Source of the DNA: Lentisphaeraceae bacterium
GTDB lineage: Bacteria; Verrucomicrobiota; Lentisphaeria; Lentisphaerales; Lentisphaeraceae
Length of the DNA stretch: 49,047 nt
NCBI GenBank assembly: GCA_021232515.1
Contig: JAJPOQ010000174.1
Span: forward strand, 1 to 49,047
Reading direction: 5' to 3'
Under the pieces are notes generated by a model. The model was not told the DNA's origin. It worked only from the letters and a program-made list of their open reading frames with translations, and made no database searches. The translations under genes and the position numbers were made by a program. This document shows positions 16,781 to 24,539 of the stretch, one piece after another. Position 1 is the stretch's first letter, and every line of letters begins with the position of its first letter.

Positions 16781-17335
16781 CTAAGCTAAGTCTTTCGTGA
16801 GCGTTCCAGTTAACATCTGGTTTAAAGCAGGAGAGTCTAAGTATGTTAGATATTGGCTTTTTTTAAGCACTTTCACCAATTCTGAGTCAATTGAAGAACG
16901 GTCACCTTCAGATACTAAAAATGAGTGGCACTTTAAATCAGGATTAACACCTTGAACATTGCGAATCATTGTTTCAACTTTTGTTAATGTCCATACCAAC
17001 CACAAACCAAGATCGTTAACGTTAAATGGAACTATATATGTATCTGCAAAGCTCATCGCTAACTCTTGCTTGTAACCCAAACCACTGTCTATGACGACAA
17101 CGTCATAGGTCATTTCAAGCTTATCTAAATACTCCTTAGATAATTCACATTTTAACTTGATGTGATCTATAGAATTTAGATTTTCAGGGGTTAATAGTTT
17201 GCCAGATATAGATTTAGGGTCAAGATCTAACAAGACTACTTTCAAATTGTTAATGTTAGCTTGGTAACATGCAAAGCTTACTGCCGCTCTTGTCTTAGTC
17301 AGACAATATTTCATACCTCCAATTAGATATACCAT
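16781..17335 (-). CDS. ParA/MinD-like protein with degenerate P-loop
   Basis: This 184-residue protein keeps the ParA fold outline. Near the N-terminus there is GG...TKTRAAVSFA, where typical members have KGGVGKTTTAVNLA. It also has VVLLDLDPKS (about 33-42) and YDVVVIDSGLG with Asp83, the Walker-B-like strand. The deviant Walker A is broken: the lysine-glycine-glycine-valine-glycine core is replaced by GGMKYCLTKT, leaving only Lys14-Thr15. It is also shorter than ParA (about 250). A GAGG ribosome site supports the start. ATP binding is therefore doubtful. Its neighbour is a universal stress protein, not a ParB gene, so plasmid-type partitioning is unlikely. Confidence 0.6.
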   Translation of the reverse strand: MVYLIGGMKYCLTKTRAAVSFACYQANINNLKVVLLDLDPKSISGKLLTPENLNSIDHIKLKCELSKEYLDKLEMTYDVVVIDSGLGYKQELAMSFADTYIVPFNVNDLGLWLVWTLTKVETMIRNVQGVNPDLKCHSFLVSEGDRSSIDSELVKVLKKSQYLTYLDSPALNQMLTGTLTKDLA

Positions 17336-17651
17336 AATTACCTCGCTAATTAAACATTTCTTTAATATACTGCATGTCTATTCATGATACAATATACACG
17401 TTAATTCATTCGTGCTTTGGAGGTAATATTCAAACAAACCGTAATAGAAGATAAAAATTTAATTTGCTAGGTTTTAGTGATGACTACATCCAAGAAAATA
17501 ATTAGTGCTTGATTTGACTATAGTAAGTCACTCAAGAAACAAATGTCTTGGAAGATTAGAATATCTAAAATATATTAATGATGGATCATCCAATTCATAT
17601 TTTGGATGTTAGTTATTGTGACTCTTAGTATTTTTTTAATAAGGATTAACC
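17336..17651. other. Intergenic region with two hairpins
   Basis: A divergent promoter region between the ParA-like gene and the rhodanese gene. Two inverted repeats are visible. The first is 17508-17536 (outer CTTGA/TCAAG, inner TGACT/AGTCA). The second is 17587-17608 (CATCCAA/TTGGATG). Neither has a T-run, so they are more likely operators or RNA structures than terminators. No open frame is convincing. Confidence 0.35.
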
Positions 17652-17978
17652 ATGAAAACTTTTTTAATTTTAATAAGCTTATTTTTTAGTACTTTTCTAT
17701 TTGCTGAAGAGTCAAATAAAATTTTTTGGATAGATGTTAGAACTACAGAAGAGTTTGATAGTGGTCACTTAAAAAATGCGATACATATTCCTTATCAAAA
17801 GATAACGAATAAAATCGGCTCAATTACCAAAGATAAAAATGCCGATATAAGAGTTTACTGCAAAGTTGGTGGTAGAGCGGGGATAGCTAAAAAAGCTCTA
17901 GAGAAGCTTGGCTATAAATATGTAACTAACTCTGGTGGTTATAAAGACTTACTTAAAAAACAGAAGCAGGCTAAGTAA
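17652..17978 (+). CDS. Periplasmic rhodanese-like protein (PspE type)
   Basis: This 108-residue single-domain rhodanese has a signal peptide (cleavage near Ala18). The active-site loop is YCKVGGRAG with catalytic Cys70 and the Arg two after the glycines. The upstream hallmark WIDVRTTEEFDSGHLKNAIHIPY is complete. These proteins carry sulfane sulfur on the cysteine; the periplasmic substrate is unknown. An AAGGA ribosome site precedes the ATG. It converges with the DUF1080 gene 12 bases downstream. Confidence 0.88.
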   Translation: MKTFLILISLFFSTFLFAEESNKIFWIDVRTTEEFDSGHLKNAIHIPYQKITNKIGSITKDKNADIRVYCKVGGRAGIAKKALEKLGYKYVTNSGGYKDLLKKQKQAK

Positions 17979-17990
17979 GTCTACGACTTG

Positions 17991-18572
17991 TTAATCTAGC
18001 TCAATAAGTTCTATATCTTTAAAGTGAATTTCCATATTTCTATTACCATGTAACTGAAGTCCAATTGGTCCTTTTTCGATGGCTGTAGTCGATGTGTATT
18101 CATTCACTTGCTTACCATTCAACCAAATTGTATAGACTGGACCAACTGCTTTTATTTTCATGCTATTCCAGTCTCTAGGCTTTAATAATTCTTTAACACC
18201 TACGGATTCTTTTCGGTAACCTTTTTTGGGAATATATGGAGATGTAGTCATGTCTCTCTTCAGACTTCCTGATATACCAATTTGTATTTGATCCTTATTC
18301 CTTATATGTACACCAGAATCATTCTCTTCTGTTACCATTTTAAACTTCAAACTAACTTCAAAATCGCTATATTCCTTTTTTGTCCATAGTATTGAACCTT
18401 GCTTTTTAGGTCCACTTTTACAGACTAAAGTTCCATCTACAGCCTTCCACCAGATATTGTTTTTAGGCGTTTTCCAATTACTTAGATCACTCTCGTTAAA
18501 TATCTTTACTACTTCGGCTGCACTCAGATTGCAGCTAATAAGTATGCCTAGAATTAATAATAATTTATTCAC
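17991..18572 (-). CDS. DUF1080 / 3-keto-disaccharide hydrolase-like secreted protein
   Basis: This 193-residue secreted protein has a signal peptide ending SAA (about 19) and one concanavalin-like beta-sandwich domain. The DUF1080 pattern is present: IFNESDLSNWKTP, WWKAVDGTLVCKSGP, ILWTKKEYSDFEVSLKFKM, ENDSGVHIRN, then WNSMKIKAVGPVYTIWLNGK and GPIGLQLHG. Characterised members cleave 3-keto-disaccharides or bind sugars, and the family is greatly expanded in Planctomycetes and Lentisphaerae. The start is GTG with an AAGGAG ribosome site. Whether this copy is catalytic cannot be told. Confidence 0.85.
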   Translation of the reverse strand: MNKLLLILGILISCNLSAAEVVKIFNESDLSNWKTPKNNIWWKAVDGTLVCKSGPKKQGSILWTKKEYSDFEVSLKFKMVTEENDSGVHIRNKDQIQIGISGSLKRDMTTSPYIPKKGYRKESVGVKELLKPRDWNSMKIKAVGPVYTIWLNGKQVNEYTSTTAIEKGPIGLQLHGNRNMEIHFKDIELIELD

Positions 18573-18699
18573 AAGTTCTCCTTTTGATTTAACTATCCTA
18601 TCAATTAATCTTCACAAACACGCCTATTTGCGAATTCTTATTCTCTTTTGCGAAGTATAGCCCATTATAGCTAATTCATACTTTCTTTAAGTAGGGTCT

Positions 18700-18845
18700 A
18701 CTTCACTACCTTCCTCTCTCTCGTTCTTAGTTAGGTTCTCTCAGTTTCCAATTCTTCTTACCTTCGTGGTTAATAAATTCTGTGTGAAGCGTAATCTGTA
18801 TGATAAATGTTAAACACAAAGAAGAAGATGAAAGAAGAGTGATTG
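18700..18845 (+). repeat. Dispersed copy of the intergenic repeat found at 23612-24380
   Basis: The segment around 18751-18811 matches 23934-23996 closely. Shared features are TTCTTACC or TTCTAACC, then CTTCGTGGTTAATAAATTCT, then a related TAATCTGTATGA or TAATCTATATGA stretch. The downstream ACAAAGAAGAAGATGAAAG resembles the CACGAAGAAGGTAAG block at 24044. It is therefore a diverged copy of the same composite repeat. It sits directly in front of a broken pseudopilin gene. An apparent open frame here on the minus strand is repeat sequence, not a gene. Confidence 0.65.
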
Positions 18846-18882
18846 CTTGAGCCAGCATCACGAAAGTATAGACTTTTATTAG

Positions 18883-19329
18883 TCTCCCTCTGTGAGTCAT
18901 ATACCTGCTGACCAAGACTCTGGAAATAATGTTCACGGCACTCATAAAACCGGTTTGGCTGGAGAAAATGGTTACTGGAGCTATGGACTAAATACTTGGA
19001 CTTGGTCTGCGGATATCGACGATTTGAGAACTTCCGATCCCTACTTTCGTAGTTTTGCAGAAGCAGGGAACGCATCCAACACTCCTCTCTTTTTTGTTTC
19101 GTCTTGGATAAATGCTCAACCAAGAGAAACCAAACTCCTGAAGCGGTCGATGGTAGTGGTCGATGGTAGTGGTAGCAACAACTCTAAGCGAATTTATTTA
19201 GATAGGCACTATCAAAAGAAAGTTAATTACACCATGATTGATGGCAGCGCGAAAACCATCAAAATAAACAAGCTTTACCACTTAGACTGGAACCAAAACT
19301 TCCTCTATAAAGACCTACCTTTATTCTAG
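18883..19329 (+). pseudogene. C-terminal remnant of a pseudopilin-like secreted protein
   Basis: The open frame after a TAG at 18880 encodes about 148 residues. They resemble the C-terminal half of the pseudopilin-like proteins elsewhere in this window, including a histidine-rich start (SHIPADQDSGNNVHG) and the end motif YTMIDGSAKTIKINKLYHLDWN, like the usual V-x-F-x-D-G-x-V block. The hydrophobic FTLIELL N-terminus is missing. Upstream of the frame is repeat DNA rather than the expected first half. No ribosome site was found. It is best read as a decayed 3' fragment. Confidence 0.55.
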
Positions 19330-19460
19330 ACTTCCCTCTCTATGTAAGCTAACACATTTCATACTCAAAATAAATTCATAATTATTTTTACTAAACAATG
19401 TTAGGTTTCAGGTTTCGCGGGAGTTAGCAGATGTCGGTTTAATAATGCAATGGTGTGTGA

Positions 19461-19670
19461 ATGAAAAAATATTTTACTTTAATTGAACTTCTCGTCGTTA
19501 TCGCGACTGTCGGTATACTCATGACTATTCTGCTTCCTTCTCTGACCAAAAGTAGAGAAATTTCCAAAACTGCCGTCTGTTTAAGTCAACTTAAACAGCT
19601 CAGTCTGGCTTACAATTTATATACTGGCAGTAACAACCATAAGACGATCTGTAAACTTCCCTTGTTCTAA
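19461..19670 (+). pseudogene. Truncated type II pseudopilin-like gene (N-terminal part)
   Basis: The frame starts ATG and encodes MKKYFTLIELLVVIATVGIL followed by an amphipathic helix and VCLSQLKQLSLAYNLYTG, the standard first 60 residues of this protein class. It then stops after 69 residues, where relatives run 210-265. The last residues are KLPLF-stop; the C-terminal remnant just upstream also ends LPLF-stop, so this copy may have lost its middle by internal deletion. It lies 81 bases before the first DUF1592 gene, the position of the intact pseudopilin before the third. Confidence 0.6.
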
Positions 19671-19751
19671 AGAAGCCAAACTCCTCCAAGTTGTTACGAG
19701 GTGTCTACTTAACCAAAACTAAATGATTATCACTAAATTAAGGATCTTTTT

Positions 19752-22325
19752 GTGTGTGAGAAAAAATTTATACTGACCTTCTTCTTTTTTTTAATATCTC
19801 TTGCAACTCAAGCAAAAGAAAAAGCTATTCAAATAGATGAACAATACCGTCAATTCCTAACTGACTACTGCACAAAGTGTCACAATGCCAAAAAGACAAA
19901 AGGCAAAGTTAGGCTTGATACAAAAGGTTTTTCATTTGCCATAAAAACTGTCAAAGATGCCGATAAATGGCAACACATCCTCAACTCGGTAAACTCTAAG
20001 GAGATGCCACCTGAAGATGAAACCCAGCCTAAAAGCCAAGATAAGATAAAATTCCTCGAAATGCTCTCAGGAAAACTTGTTGATGCACGTAACATGCTAA
20101 ACGATACAGGCGGAAAGATCACCATGCGTCGACTCAATCGTCGTGAGTACAAAAACACTATGGAAGACTTACTTGGTGTTTCTGTAAATGCTTCAACGCT
20201 GCCAGATGACTTTTCGAGCTCAAACTTTGACAACGATGGAACTAATTTATTTTTATCTGCCGACCAAATTCAACAATACCTAATGATCGCCAGATCCTCT
20301 ATAGAAGACGCATTGCGTCACAAAACTCTCGATAAACCACTTAAGATAAGATACGAACCTGAAACTCAGGCCAACGAAGGAGTCACCAAAAGACACAGTG
20401 AATATCTAAGACGTTACAAAGGAGCCATAGCCTATGAAAAGTCACAAAAGGCTGGAGAAAATAAACAGCCAAAAGACTTTGGTATAATCGACAAAGCTGA
20501 AGTTAAGTTTGCCAAAGACCATTATGAAAGGTTTTTCGCTAGTTATGACGATTACTTAAAAAACTCACTGAGCAAGACTGGAGTCCTCATGAGTCTTAGG
20601 CACCCTATACTCAACTTCTCTTTTAAAATTGATTGGTTCGACCAAATGATCACGATTGAGAGGAAAAATGGTACTGAAAGGAAAAAGAAGCTTAGAACGA
20701 CCTTTCCGAACGGTGTCTATAAGATCCGTGCAAGAGTAGCTCTTCTGCCAAACAGTCCACCTGAGCGCAGCTTTCTCGACCTCGGCTTCATGGATAAAGA
20801 AAAGTCTTTCAATCGTCTTAGAACTTTTCAAGTCACTGCCCCTTTGAGCAATCCGCAAATCATAGAACAAACTGTCGTGATAAATTCAGAAAATAGGCTC
20901 ATGACTTTCAGAGAAAAATCAACAGAATCTACCGCCTTCTTTAAGTATGAAATGAGTAGAAGGGAAACGGGTAAAGCAGCCTCTCCTACACTCTGGATTG
21001 ATTGGGTCGAATACGAAGGTCCATTACCAAGTAAAAAGCAGCCTCTTTTGTCTCAAACCATTGCAAAAATAAACTCTAGCGTCCTAAAGTCAGATCAAAT
21101 AAAACCAATCTTGAAAGACTTTGCTCAAAAGGTATTCAGAAGAGGTAAAGTTGAGGATAGCTACACAGATAGACTAATCGGTCTATATGAAGAAGAATTA
21201 AGTGTTGGTCTAAAACCTAAAGAAGCTATTGTTGAGCCATTATCAGTAATCCTATCTTCTCCAAGCTTTTTATTTTTAGCTGAACCAACAGCAAGCTTAA
21301 AGAAAAGACTACTCACACAAAATGAATTAGCGATAAGACTCTCCTATTTTTTGTGGAGTTCAGCTCCAGATCTTAGACTTCAAAAAATCGCTGCTGCCGG
21401 AAAGCTTAAAGGCGAGATTCTTCGCAAAGAAGTAGACCGCATGTTGAAAGATGAAAGAGTCATGAACTTTATTCGCTCATATACTTATCAATGGCTAGGC
21501 ATCGAAAGACTTAATTTCTTTAAGTTCGATGCAAGAAAGTACCCCGAGTTCGATGACTCACTCAAAGCTGCTACAGAAGAAGAGATCTACCAAACTATCA
21601 AGTTGATCATTGACCAAAAACTAGATACCGGAAAACTACTTAAAAGTGACTTCGTTGTTATAAATGCCCTCCTCGCGAACCACTATGGTATAACTGGTGT
21701 AGCTGGCGATGAATTTAGAAAAGTAACATTGCCGAAAAACTCTGTTCGTGGTGGCTTAACTGGTATGGCTGCAATACTAGCCATGGGTTCAGACGGCAAT
21801 CACACTTCGCCAGTTGAAAGAGGTGCGTGGGTCTTACGCAAAATTCTCAATCAACCACCTCCACCTGCTCCGGCAAATGTTCCACAACTAAGTCGTCTAG
21901 AGAGTAAAAAGCTCTCTGCTCGACAGATACTTAAAGCTCACCAAGAGGAAGCCCAATGTGCTCACTGCCACAAAAAAATTGATCCCATCGGTGTAGGTAT
22001 GGAAAACTTCGATGCCGATGGAACATGGCGCACACATGTCAAACTTGGCAATAAAAAACACACCATTGATCCATCCGGGGCTATTTATCGTGGCCCCTCA
22101 TTTAAAGGTTATGTGGAACTAAGGGACTTCATTTCTTCAAAGACAGATGACTTCAATAGAGGTCTCATCACATCACTACTCAGCTATAGCATGAATCGTA
22201 AATTTGGCTTTTCAGATCAAGACTTGATCAATGGTTTACAAAAGAAAATGAAGCGCAACAAAAATAGCCTTCACTGGCTGATTCATGAAATAGTTCAATT
22301 AGAAGATTTTAAAATCAAAAGGTAA
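19752..22325 (+). CDS. DUF1592-type cytochrome c protein (PSCyt-like/DUF1587/1595/1592/1588/1585), copy 1
   Basis: This 857-residue secreted protein starts at GTG with AAGGA eight bases upstream, and has a signal peptide ending about residue 21. An N-terminal heme site CTKCH (40-44) lies in a small cytochrome c domain. Then come the DUF1587 region (RRLNRREYKNTMEDLLG, from about 126) and a beta-rich insert of about 250 residues. DUF1595 (FAQKVFRRG, from about 456) and DUF1592 (LSYFLWSSAPD) follow, then DUF1588 with a second heme-like site CAHCH (736-740) and DUF1585. This architecture is typical of Planctomycetes, Verrucomicrobia and Lentisphaera; its reaction is unknown. It is followed 11 bases later by its DUF1552 partner. 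Confidence 0.92.
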   Translation: MCEKKFILTFFFFLISLATQAKEKAIQIDEQYRQFLTDYCTKCHNAKKTKGKVRLDTKGFSFAIKTVKDADKWQHILNSVNSKEMPPEDETQPKSQDKIKFLEMLSGKLVDARNMLNDTGGKITMRRLNRREYKNTMEDLLGVSVNASTLPDDFSSSNFDNDGTNLFLSADQIQQYLMIARSSIEDALRHKTLDKPLKIRYEPETQANEGVTKRHSEYLRRYKGAIAYEKSQKAGENKQPKDFGIIDKAEVKFAKDHYERFFASYDDYLKNSLSKTGVLMSLRHPILNFSFKIDWFDQMITIERKNGTERKKKLRTTFPNGVYKIRARVALLPNSPPERSFLDLGFMDKEKSFNRLRTFQVTAPLSNPQIIEQTVVINSENRLMTFREKSTESTAFFKYEMSRRETGKAASPTLWIDWVEYEGPLPSKKQPLLSQTIAKINSSVLKSDQIKPILKDFAQKVFRRGKVEDSYTDRLIGLYEEELSVGLKPKEAIVEPLSVILSSPSFLFLAEPTASLKKRLLTQNELAIRLSYFLWSSAPDLRLQKIAAAGKLKGEILRKEVDRMLKDERVMNFIRSYTYQWLGIERLNFFKFDARKYPEFDDSLKAATEEEIYQTIKLIIDQKLDTGKLLKSDFVVINALLANHYGITGVAGDEFRKVTLPKNSVRGGLTGMAAILAMGSDGNHTSPVERGAWVLRKILNQPPPPAPANVPQLSRLESKKLSARQILKAHQEEAQCAHCHKKIDPIGVGMENFDADGTWRTHVKLGNKKHTIDPSGAIYRGPSFKGYVELRDFISSKTDDFNRGLITSLLSYSMNRKFGFSDQDLINGLQKKMKRNKNSLHWLIHEIVQLEDFKIKR

Positions 22326-22336
22326 GGATTTTTATA

Positions 22337-23596
22337 ATGAATAGAAGACACTTTTTGAAAGGTATAGGAACAACTCTCGCCCTTCCACACATGCTCTCTC
22401 TGCACGGAGAAGAAAAAAAATCTACTCAAATGAATAATATGATATTCTTGTCATTTGGTTGGGGTGTTACCAAAGAGACCTGGTTTCCAAATGTGAAAGA
22501 TACTGGCGCAAACTACAAGCTACCTGAAGGTTTAAAACCGCTAGCTCGCCATAAAAAAGACTTCAGTCTAGTCCTTGGAACTGAACACAAGTTTAACTCC
22601 GGTGGCCACTGGGGCAGTACAGTTTTTTTAACTGGAGCCAACCGTTACGCTGTGCCTGGAAAAAGCTTTAGTAACACCATCTCTGTCGACCAAGTAGCTG
22701 CAGAAAAATGGGGTGCAAACCACCGCTTTAGTTCACTGCAGTTTGACTGTGACAATGCTGGTCAATCAGGCCATGGCCCAGGTCTTTCTCTCTCATGGAA
22801 CAAAAACGGCAAACCTCTTGCTGGACTGCGAGATCCTTTCCTTGTATATCACAAGCTTTTCGGCAATGAAAAGATGTCCATCGATGAAAAGAAAAACTTA
22901 ATCCGCAGACAGGGCAGTTCTCTTGATGCCGTCTTGATGGATGTCGGTTCTATGAAAAGGAAACTCAATCCTCAAGACAAAGATAAACTAGATGAGTATC
23001 TCGAATCTGTAAGAGAAATAGAGCAGCAACTAGCAAGAGAAAAAGCTTGGATTGGCAAGCCAAAGCCTAAGGCCCCTTTCAAAGAACCTAAAAGAGGCCT
23101 TAAGGGATATAAAGAAATTAAGTTGATGTATGACTTAATGGTCGCTGCCTTACAGACAAATACGACTAGAGTCATCTCTTACCGTCAACCCGTCGAGTCA
23201 CTCCTAAAAAGTTTGGATGTAGACATCTCAAGCCATAACATGAGTCACTACGGTAAAGGTTCCCGCTTGCCTGTTTCAAAGTTGAGAGACCAGAAACAAA
23301 GTGAACTTCTGGCTTACTTGCTCGACAAACTAAAAGCGACTAAAAATAGTGAAGGAGTTAGTCTCTTCGACAAAACAACTTTGACCTATGGATCAAATAT
23401 ATCGAACTCACACAACATAAGAAACTGTCCGGTCATCATTGCGGGAAATGGCCAAAACCTAAACCTTGGACAACACATTGCCATGCCAAAGAGAACCCCT
23501 CTTTGCAACCTTTGGTTGTCTTTACTTGAAGCAAATGGTTTAAGTCAACAAAAGTTTGGCGATAGTAGTGGTCTCATTGAGCAAGTTTTAGCTTAG
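22337..23596 (+). CDS. DUF1552 secreted protein, copy 1
   Basis: This is a 419-residue protein with an N-terminal twin-arginine motif (NRRHFLKG) and a short hydrophobic segment, so it is probably Tat-exported with a cofactor or folded. The rest follows the DUF1552 pattern: RHKKDFSLVLGTEH, GGHWGSTVFLTGA, SVDQVAAEKWG, DKLDEYLESVREIEQQL and the C-terminal TTLTYGSNISNSHNIRNCPVIIAGNG. The histidine- and serine-containing motifs recall the alkaline phosphatase/sulfatase-like DUF1501 group, but activity is unproven. An AAGGA ribosome site follows the DUF1592 stop directly, so the two are co-transcribed. Confidence 0.92.
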   Translation: MNRRHFLKGIGTTLALPHMLSLHGEEKKSTQMNNMIFLSFGWGVTKETWFPNVKDTGANYKLPEGLKPLARHKKDFSLVLGTEHKFNSGGHWGSTVFLTGANRYAVPGKSFSNTISVDQVAAEKWGANHRFSSLQFDCDNAGQSGHGPGLSLSWNKNGKPLAGLRDPFLVYHKLFGNEKMSIDEKKNLIRRQGSSLDAVLMDVGSMKRKLNPQDKDKLDEYLESVREIEQQLAREKAWIGKPKPKAPFKEPKRGLKGYKEIKLMYDLMVAALQTNTTRVISYRQPVESLLKSLDVDISSHNMSHYGKGSRLPVSKLRDQKQSELLAYLLDKLKATKNSEGVSLFDKTTLTYGSNISNSHNIRNCPVIIAGNGQNLNLGQHIAMPKRTPLCNLWLSLLEANGLSQQKFGDSSGLIEQVLA

Positions 23597-23611
23597 GTAA
23601 AAGCGAGGAGA

Positions 23612-23652
23612 AGCCTTCTGGGAGCACCATCAGTCAGGTGGTTTAGAAGGCT
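23612..23652 (+). repeat. Hairpin element, copy 1, at the head of the repeat mosaic
   Basis: A perfect 8-bp stem AGCCTTCT (23612-23619) with AGAAGGCT (23645-23652) encloses an inner CACC/GGTG stem. It begins 15 bases after the DUF1552 stop. There is no immediate T-run. Its middle, GGGAGCACC...GGTGGTTT, recurs at 23793-23817, so it belongs to a repeated element and may also act as a terminator. Confidence 0.55.
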
Positions 23653-23798
23653 AATTCAGTCTTAAAAAAATATCTCACAAAGCTACCAAGACACAGAGGA
23701 AAACTGGCTTCTCCGCCACACCGTGAGGTCCCTTCCAAATCTTCTAACCTTCGTGGTTAATAAAATATCAAAGCAAAGAACCCTTCATTCCTGGGGGC

Positions 23799-23815
23799 AC
23801 CACCGGCCCGGTGGT
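23799..23815 (+). repeat. Hairpin element, copy 2
   Basis: A 7-bp GC-rich stem, ACCACCG (23799-23805) with CGGTGGT (23809-23815), has a 3-base loop. It is embedded in a stretch (about 23791-23828) matching the first hairpin element at 23620-23652. The stem differs from copy 1 at several bases but remains fully paired, so the change looks compensated. Confidence 0.5.
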
Positions 23816-24144
23816 TTATAAGAAAGCCTCATTTAAAAAAAATGAATATCTCACAGAGCCACCAAGACACAGAGAAAAAGCTGTCATATCCAACTCTGCG
23901 ATTCTCTCACCCTCACCGTGAGGTTATCCACTCTCAAAGTCTTCTAACCTTCGTGGTTAATAAATTCTACTTGAGCCATAATCTATATGAAAAATATAGA
24001 TGGGAAATTCTCTCGCGGAGGCGCAGCGGCGCAGAGGGAAAAACCACGAAGAAGGTAAGAAAAGCATAATTTACATAGCCTCTATACTCTGCGGTTCTCT
24101 ACGCTTATACGTGAGGCCTATCCTCCCTTCCAAATCTTCTAGAC

Positions 24145-24379
24145 TTCGTGGTTAAACAAAATCCCTTTACTCATCTCTGCGATTCTCCCCGCCTCTGCGT
24201 GAGCCTATTCCCTTCCAAATCTTCTAAACTTCGTGGTTAAATAAAATCCCTTTACACATCTCTGCGGTTCTCCCCGCCTCTGCGTGAGCCTATTCCCTTC
24301 TAAACCTTCTAACCTTCGTGGTTAAACAAAATCCCCCTTACACATCTCTGCGATTCTCTCCGCCTCTGCGTGAGCTTAA
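24145..24379. repeat. 85-bp tandem repeat, 2.8 copies
   Basis: TTCGTGGTTAA recurs at 24145, 24230 and 24315, an exact 85-base period. Each unit then carries AAATCCC, TACACATCTCTGCG(A/G)TTCTC, CCGCCTCTGCGTGAGC, CTATTCCCTTC and CTTCTAA. The last unit stops after the GCGTGAGC block at about 24376. Unit-to-unit differences are few single substitutions, so the array arose recently by duplication. It ends about 160 bases before the epimerase-like gene. Confidence 0.88.
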
Positions 24380-24539
24380 TTCTCTTTAAGGGTAATGATA
24401 TTATCTGAACAAGCTCCTCCATTCGTGTCCGAATAGTTTTATTGTAAGAGCTCTTATATCGCTATAACCTTCTTTAAAGTGTCCTCTTTATACAATGATA
24501 AGATAGAGAGGCTCAACCCATTTTAAGGAAGAGAATAAG

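Larger units (their letters stand above)
23612..24380. repeat. Mosaic intergenic repeat region (CACAGAG-, CACGAAG- and CGCAGAG-type units)
   Basis: About 770 non-coding bases are made of related repeats. Two composite blocks (about 23612-23770 and 23790-23985) share one order: hairpin with GGTGGTTT, an A-run, TATCTCACA(A/G)AG-C-(T/C)ACCAAGACACAGAG, CACCGTGAGG, then CTTCTAACCTTCGTGGTTAATAAA. A third block (about 24010-24070) carries GCGGAGGCGCAGCGGCGCAGAGG and CCACGAAGAAGG. The 85-bp tandem array follows. Units of this sort are common between genes in environmental bacterial genomes, as I recall, and have no known role. An apparent 75-codon frame at 23842-24069 is a translation of the repeats. 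Confidence 0.8.

Noticed and set aside
18770-19123. 117-codon minus-strand frame overlapping the pseudopilin remnant
   Set aside because: It runs antisense through the pseudopilin C-terminal coding and the repeat copy, with odd composition and no ribosome site.
23842-24069. 75-codon open frame on the plus strand in the repeat region
   Set aside because: It is a translation of CACAGAG, TTCGTGG and CGCAGAG repeats, has no ribosome site and looks like no protein.
24145-24379. Possible CRISPR array
   Set aside because: The 85-bp units are contiguous and similar throughout; there are no short identical repeats separated by unique spacers and no cas genes.
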